From contig NZ_JHWL01000003.1 in assembly GCF_000622085.1 (NCBI RefSeq), forward strand, positions 248,001-312,000: DNA of 64,000 bases, read 5' to 3'. The stretch is from Butyrivibrio proteoclasticus P6B7 (GTDB lineage Bacteria > Bacillota > Clostridia > Lachnospirales > Lachnospiraceae). Shown piece by piece: positions 59,874-64,000 of this stretch. The notes below the pieces were generated by a model that saw only the letters and a program-made list of their open reading frames with translations, made no database searches and was not told the DNA's origin. The translations under genes were made by a program, and so were the position numbers. The stretch's first letter is position 1; every line of letters starts with the position of its first letter.

Positions 59874-61606
59874 GATTTAAATAGATCCTCGTATAATCGT
59901 CCCAAAGTCTGGGAGTGATGTTTCTTTTTCATTGAATACATCTTCTTGTCTGCAAGAAGATAAACGCTTTTGGCGTTTGACCCTGGAGGAAGTTCCTTGG
60001 ATTTACTGTCTGCCAGGCCCCAGGATGCTGAGTATCTGATGCTATTATCCTTTTTATTTTCGTGGGCCATCATATCTGAAAGACAGTCAATATCCCGCTG
60101 AGCCCTCTCCTCATCGATGTAAGGAAGGATAACAATGAATTCGTCGCCACCCATTCTTCCTACAAGGCTTGCGTCTGTAAAGCTTTCCTTGAGCATGCTG
60201 GCAAATCCTGAAAGTAATCTGTCTCCGGCATCGTGGCCGTAATTATCATTGGTGTATTTAAGGTAATCCAGGTCAATACTGATTATTGTGAAGGCCCCCT
60301 TAAGATCAGCAAGAGTGACCTCGCATTTAGCTCTGTTAGCGATCTCTGTAAGAGCATCTGTGTAGGCCAGACCTTCAAGCTGCTGCTTGGCAGAGGATTC
60401 ACTTATTGATTCGATTCGGTGATAGAAGCAGTTAAGCAAAAGAGCTATGATGAACACCAAGGCTCCCACCGTAAGAAAATCAATGGTGGCGCCGCTTTCT
60501 CCGGAACCGGCAAATTTATACATGTTAAATTTGATAATGTCTATTACTGCGCAGACCAGGAACAGAATAAGACCCAGGATAAGAATATTGGTTGATGTGG
60601 ATCTGGCCTCGATGTCTGTTTTTTTGATAAAAGAAATAAATCTTTTTACAGAAAGAATGGTAATGAATATGAGTCCCTCAATAATGGCAAGACCATGAAG
60701 CCATGGGACGAAATAGCAGATGTGAACCACATTCGTCAGATGGAGAACCGAGGTTACAATCGCAAAAATAACGTTGACTATAAAGAAGTCAAAACCTACT
60801 ATACGGCTTCTTATCTGGTGTGTTGAGATAATAAATCCCAAAATAGCTGCGGGGATTGTAAATAGAGAAAAGTATTCCACAAAGGTAGTAAAGTTTGGCT
60901 GGTCAGTAAAGTACCACAAAAGATCGTTGTAGCACATGATGTAAACGCCCATCATAAGTGAAATGAGAGCGCTGAAGGTGATGCTGAAATCATGCCTTTG
61001 ATTAAATACTAAAAATGGAGAGAGAATAAGCAAAAGAAATCCCAGCATGCAAAGGTAGATTCCTACAAAGAGTGGAAGTCTTTTGGATTCTAAGCTGGAT
61101 CTTACAATGTCGTTGTAATGTCCTAAGGATACTGGGGTAAGACCTGAGAATGCATTGTTTTCATGGGCTGTCAGGACAATTGTCAGCTCTTTTCCCTGAT
61201 AATCATCTGGAAGAGGAACCATATTAAGGACCTTGGGAAGCATTCTGCCCCTTTCAGCAATGTCCTGACCATAGGAATAGATAAGCTCATTATCAAGATA
61301 AACTTCTACGGAAGATAATATGGATCTAAAGTGAATAGTCGCTGGGGCTATATCATAATCGGGTAAAGTGCAGGTCATACGAAGGACGTCGTTCTTGTTG
61401 ATAATGCCAATATTGGCATCTGTCAGGGAAACATTATCAAGATTTTTTTGACCATAACTAATAGTCCAGCCGTCTTCAAGCTGGATTATTTTGTGTCTTC
61501 TAATAGAGTTAAAAGAGCTGGTTGCGAGTAAGTATACAACCGTAGCACTTATTAGCACGGCCAAAAAGGATAGAATTGCCGTTTGGATCTTAACCCTTCT
61601 AGTCAA
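59870..61606 (-). CDS. Membrane diguanylate cyclase, fourth paralogue
   Basis: 578 residues. I choose the TTG at 61606 because AGGAGG (61614-61619) lies 7 bases upstream and the first residues (LTRRVKIQTAIL) lead straight into the TM helix; the frame extends to 61672. The extracellular domain has QLEDGWTISYGQKNLDNV and YSYGQDIAERGRMLPKVLN; a seven-TM region follows, then EGLAYTDALTEIANRAKCE and GGDEF with RMGGDEF (486-490, intact). The helix before GGDEF (AKQQLEGLAYTDALT) is closest to that of the 51470 gene, suggesting that the pair was duplicated as a unit. Confidence 0.88.
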   Translation of the reverse strand: MTRRVKIQTAILSFLAVLISATVVYLLATSSFNSIRRHKIIQLEDGWTISYGQKNLDNVSLTDANIGIINKNDVLRMTCTLPDYDIAPATIHFRSILSSVEVYLDNELIYSYGQDIAERGRMLPKVLNMVPLPDDYQGKELTIVLTAHENNAFSGLTPVSLGHYNDIVRSSLESKRLPLFVGIYLCMLGFLLLILSPFLVFNQRHDFSITFSALISLMMGVYIMCYNDLLWYFTDQPNFTTFVEYFSLFTIPAAILGFIISTHQIRSRIVGFDFFIVNVIFAIVTSVLHLTNVVHICYFVPWLHGLAIIEGLIFITILSVKRFISFIKKTDIEARSTSTNILILGLILFLVCAVIDIIKFNMYKFAGSGESGATIDFLTVGALVFIIALLLNCFYHRIESISESSAKQQLEGLAYTDALTEIANRAKCEVTLADLKGAFTIISIDLDYLKYTNDNYGHDAGDRLLSGFASMLKESFTDASLVGRMGGDEFIVILPYIDEERAQRDIDCLSDMMAHENKKDNSIRYSASWGLADSKSKELPPGSNAKSVYLLADKKMYSMKKKHHSQTLGRLYEDLFKS

Positions 61607-61715
61607 GGACAGTCCTCCTATTTTCACACATATAGTATACCGCCAGATGACAACAAATGCACTCAATTTCATAAGCGTGATTTCTAAAAAGACAATAAAT
61701 AGAAAAGGGCATAAT

Positions 61716-61742
61716 AAAAAGGCCAGTAAACACTGACCTTTT
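61716..61742 (-). terminator. Terminator after the TPM gene
   Basis: On the minus strand AAAAGGTCAGT pairs with ACTGGCCTTTTT (61716-61727 with 61732-61742) around a short loop, ending in T residues. Confidence 0.75.
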
Positions 61743-61759
61743 CAAAAATCATTATTAAG

Positions 61760-62629
61760 TTAGAAGTGTCCGCCACCACCGCCGTGGGTTGAACCAGAGC
61801 TGGACATATGTGTTGAGCTTCCGCCGCTAAAGCCGCCGGATCTGTCATTGTCCCTTGGAATCTCTGTCTTGGTAACATGACTTCTAAGATAGGTATCACG
61901 GTGAACTCTCATGTGAAGACCATCGTGGGCCTGATAACCCTTTGCGCTGTGCTTAGCGGTAACGCTCTTAAGGTGTGAAGCCATAACAAAGATTGGAACC
62001 AGGGCAACTAACAAGGCTGCCAAAAAGCTTAACAAAAGACCCTTAACCACATCCTTGGGCTGCTTAACTCCTACGTCGTAAGGAGTACCCTTAGAATACA
62101 TCTCAAGGTAATCGTCGCAGACCTCAGTATAGGTTACGAAGGCATCGTGGTAGTAATTATCCCCCAGGTCTGAGCTCATCTTGTCGAACATCTTCGAAAG
62201 ACCGTAGTCTGTGAAAGCAGAGATGGCAGTACCACTTGTGGAGAACCAGTAGGATCTGTCATCCATGTTAAGAACCAGAAGAATGCCGTTTCCGTTGTGA
62301 TCAGCTCCCATTCCGTTGTAGTCAAAGTAATCATCTGCAAAATCCTGAATGGAATTTATGGGGGTATCAACAGTGAGAATAGCTATAGTGCAGTCCCATC
62401 TGTTACTTACTTCGTTAAGTCTTTTTGTAAGATCCTCCTGCTCTGATGCTGAGAGAAGCTCCGCATCATCGTATAACAGGTCCTTTTGTCTGGTGGAAGG
62501 GATCGTATTGCTATCCCAGTAACTGTCGGCCGCCTTAGAAGTGATAGTGAATGCTCCAATGCAAAGAACTATCAAAACCAGGGACAGATACAGGGAAAAA
62601 GATCTGTTTAATTTTGTCATTTTATCCAT
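61760..62629 (-). CDS. TPM-domain membrane protein (YgcG-like)
   Basis: 289 residues. A signal-type helix (about 10-32) is followed by an extracytoplasmic TPM domain (about 45-180: LLYDDAELLSASEQEDLTKRL, DCTIAILTVDT, DDRSYWFSTSG, GLSKMFDKM), a TM helix (about 198-220) and a cytoplasmic tail ending in Gly/Ser-rich SGSTHGGGGGHF. TPM proteins include phosphatases and photosystem assembly factors; in bacteria the role is unknown. Next to two zinc-ribbon proteins on the same strand, with which it probably forms a unit. An alternative start is Met4. Confidence 0.85.
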   Translation of the reverse strand: MDKMTKLNRSFSLYLSLVLIVLCIGAFTITSKAADSYWDSNTIPSTRQKDLLYDDAELLSASEQEDLTKRLNEVSNRWDCTIAILTVDTPINSIQDFADDYFDYNGMGADHNGNGILLVLNMDDRSYWFSTSGTAISAFTDYGLSKMFDKMSSDLGDNYYHDAFVTYTEVCDDYLEMYSKGTPYDVGVKQPKDVVKGLLLSFLAALLVALVPIFVMASHLKSVTAKHSAKGYQAHDGLHMRVHRDTYLRSHVTKTEIPRDNDRSGGFSGGSSTHMSSSGSTHGGGGGHF

Positions 62630-62651
62630 ATTAACTCCAAAAAACCTAGTA

Positions 62652-63707
62652 TCAGAACATAGCGTAGTAGATTACAAAGAAAACAAACCACAAAATCAAA
62701 GCGATAGGAATATAGCGCTTTACAGCTTCCGCCATACTGAAAGGAAGGTTTCCTACGAATTTACCACTCTGTCCGTTCATGGCAAAAAGATAATTCTCAC
62801 CATTCCAGGTTGTGTTAAGTACATACACAGGATAGAGAGCATACTTGTAGGACTCTTTGGTAAAGTCCATGTGCTCCATCAGGGTGTGAACTGTTGAATA
62901 GCCAGATACGGTGTTCCTGAAATCTGCAGGAACAGAGCTCTTGATTCGCGCCACGGCACGAGGCTTGGACTCATCAACAGAAACGTTGTACTTGTTGGCA
63001 AGAAAGCCTGCCAGGTATCCCATGTTAAATGGAACCAGCTCCCTGAAGTCAAAGGGCTCAAGGGATTCCATTAGATCGTCTGGCATTTCTCTGGAACCGT
63101 CAACAGGTACATTTTCAAAGTTCTCAGAACCTGTTCTTTGTACTTCGTAGTATTTAGTTTCGTGATAGTTGTATCTGCTGTCGCTCCAGGTTCTGCTCTT
63201 AGTACATTCATAGTGGGCGTCGTAATCAACAGTTGCATTAAACAGCCAGAATGGTACATAGACCGCCTTGATCTCATCGATGTGGTTCTGATCAAGGAAA
63301 AACTTTGGAACCAGCTTTTTGGATTTAACATGCTTTTTGTAGTTGTCGATGGCTTCTTCCCTTGTGTGCTTAAATGGGATTATGCAATCGGGCTTAAAGG
63401 TTCCTGTAAAGACCTCTTTAACAACTACATTGTTACTACAGAAAGGACACTTCATAGAACCAAGAGATTCAGTAGCCAGTATCTCTCCTCCGCAGGAACC
63501 GCAGGAGTATACATATAGTGGCTCTGAACCCTGTTGGGTATCAGAGCCATCTTCAACAACTTGTCCCTGGCTATTAGAATTATGATTGGCTACGTAGTCC
63601 TTTACGTCAAATACAGAATCACAAAATGGGCATTTCAGCTTTTGTGAGACTGGATCAAATTCCATTGCTCCTCCGCAGGAGGGGCACTCATATTCTTGTA
63701 AAGCCAT
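62652..63707 (-). CDS. Zinc-ribbon membrane protein
   Basis: 351 residues. Two zinc ribbons open it: ECPSCGGAMEF...LKCPFCDS (about 7-30) and YSCGSCGGEI...MKCPFCSN (about 67-93). A central domain (CIIPFKHTREEAIDNYKKHV, VYVPFWLFNATVDYDAHYEC) and a C-terminal TM helix (about 332-350) follow. I recognise this layout in Firmicutes proteins encoded beside SPFH/virion-core-like and TPM proteins, but function is unknown. GGAT-type ribosome site is weak. Between the TPM and SPFH-type genes with gaps of 22 and 10 bases. Confidence 0.82.
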   Translation of the reverse strand: MALQEYECPSCGGAMEFDPVSQKLKCPFCDSVFDVKDYVANHNSNSQGQVVEDGSDTQQGSEPLYVYSCGSCGGEILATESLGSMKCPFCSNNVVVKEVFTGTFKPDCIIPFKHTREEAIDNYKKHVKSKKLVPKFFLDQNHIDEIKAVYVPFWLFNATVDYDAHYECTKSRTWSDSRYNYHETKYYEVQRTGSENFENVPVDGSREMPDDLMESLEPFDFRELVPFNMGYLAGFLANKYNVSVDESKPRAVARIKSSVPADFRNTVSGYSTVHTLMEHMDFTKESYKYALYPVYVLNTTWNGENYLFAMNGQSGKFVGNLPFSMAEAVKRYIPIALILWFVFFVIYYAMF

Positions 63708-63717
63708 ATTATCCTCA

Positions 63718-64000
63718 TTAGTTAGGTCTTGGTGATCCGCAGTTTGTGCAGAAGTTACCAGTATTTACGTTGCCGCATGAGCATGTCCAGCCTGCCTGAG
63801 GCTTCTTAGCGCCGCAGTTGGGGCAGAAGTTACCTGTGTTAACATTGCCGCATGAGCATCTCCATGAATCACCTGCTGGAGCCTGAGGCTGCATCTGTGG
63901 CTGCATCTGAGGCTGCATCTGAGGCTGCATCTGCTGTGCCTGAGCCTGCTGAGCAGCACCCATAGCATAGAGATTACCTGCATTAAGACCGCCCTGCTGA
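63718..64000 (-). CDS. C-terminal part of a probable SPFH/zinc-ribbon protein (5' end off the window)
   Basis: The frame is open to the right edge, so only the last about 94 residues are visible. They read NAGNLYAMGAAQQAQ, then a low-complexity run of four MQPQ repeats, then two nearly identical zinc ribbons (WRCSCGNVNTGNFCPNCG and WTCSCGNVNTGNFCTNCG) and a PRPN end. This tail is typical of YdjI/virion-core-like SPFH proteins, which the neighbours (zinc-ribbon protein, TPM protein) also suggest. The SPFH domain itself is outside the window, so the call is inferred. The CAGCCTCAGATG-type DNA repeats encode the MQPQ run. Confidence 0.65.
   Translation of the reverse strand, partial: QQGGLNAGNLYAMGAAQQAQAQQMQPQMQPQMQPQMQPQAPAGDSWRCSCGNVNTGNFCPNCGAKKPQAGWTCSCGNVNTGNFCTNCGSPRPN

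Noticed and set aside
62541-62897. Plus-strand frame of 118 codons spanning the gap between the TPM and zinc-ribbon genes.
   Set aside because: Covers parts of two minus-strand genes with clear domains; no ribosome site.

Overview
The window looks like chromosomal DNA of a low-to-moderate GC, Gram-positive anaerobe of the Lachnospiraceae, probably close to Butyrivibrio or Pseudobutyrivibrio. This is inferred from protein families I recognise, not from a search. Pointers are a long Firmicutes-type SRP RNA, the NAD-linked PyrK/PyrDB dihydroorotate dehydrogenase, many lipoproteins with Gram-positive-style signal peptides, shared-ATPase (MsmK/UgpC) sugar transport, several DUF families typical of Clostridia, and many cyclic-di-GMP proteins.

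Layout. 1-8.9 kb: a lipase-like hydrolase cut by the window edge, a GNAT acetyltransferase, a YesL-like membrane protein, a degenerate GGDEF sensor, the UgpC/MsmK ATPase, a PucR-type regulator, the SRP RNA (minus strand), an Rrf2 regulator, tadA and a sugar-binding lipoprotein. 9-16.7 kb: an aconitase-family hydratase, a GH9-like lipoprotein with altered catalytic motifs, and a hydrolase-murF-ddl cell-wall group. 16.7-29.1 kb: core functions, namely plsC, pyrC-pyrK-pyrD, a protein with a sigma-28-type promoter, ispE, a secreted FKBP/trigger-factor-like foldase, asnS, a coiled-coil NlpC/P60 hydrolase and guaA. 29.1-37.3 kb: an accessory stretch directly downstream of guaA, with an AT-rich repeat-bearing spacer, an internally deleted nuclease-like ORF and a same-strand series of small detoxification-type genes (HIT, many GNATs, an adenosine-deaminase-like protein, an ASCH-S51 fusion, a methyltransferase) interspersed with gene remnants. 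37.4-43 kb: a signalling unit of hybrid histidine kinase, solute-binding lipoprotein, Hpt protein and REC-HD-GYP phosphodiesterase. 43-51.3 kb: an M13 peptidase, small accessory enzymes, a methyltransferase behind a leader peptide with competing RNA hairpins, and an M29-peptidase/ArsR operon behind an operator-rich promoter. 51.4-61.6 kb: four membrane diguanylate cyclases of one architecture, two per strand, flanking ybaK, an MFS transporter and an anion permease. 61.7-64 kb: a TPM protein, a zinc-ribbon membrane protein and the C-terminus of a probable SPFH/zinc-ribbon protein running off the right edge.

How the genes fit together. Cyclic-di-GMP turnover dominates the right half: four GGDEF proteins with intact motifs could make it and one phosphorelay-controlled HD-GYP protein could destroy it. 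The hybrid kinase has a receiver but no Hpt domain, while a free Hpt protein and a response regulator sit next to it, so a kinase-Hpt-HD-GYP relay is the simplest reading. The lipoprotein between them has no permease nearby and may present a ligand to the kinase. The other orphan sugar-binding lipoprotein is consistent with transporters sharing the UgpC/MsmK ATPase. The most interesting candidates for follow-up are the leader-peptide attenuator at 48.1-48.35 kb, the SBP-sensor-Hpt-HD-GYP unit with a Shine-Dalgarno palindrome shared between divergent genes, and the deletion-scarred cassette region after guaA.

Limits. Families were assigned by eye from motifs. Promoters and terminators are pattern matches without experimental support. 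I found no tRNA or rRNA genes, CRISPR array, intact insertion sequence, integrase or phage genes.
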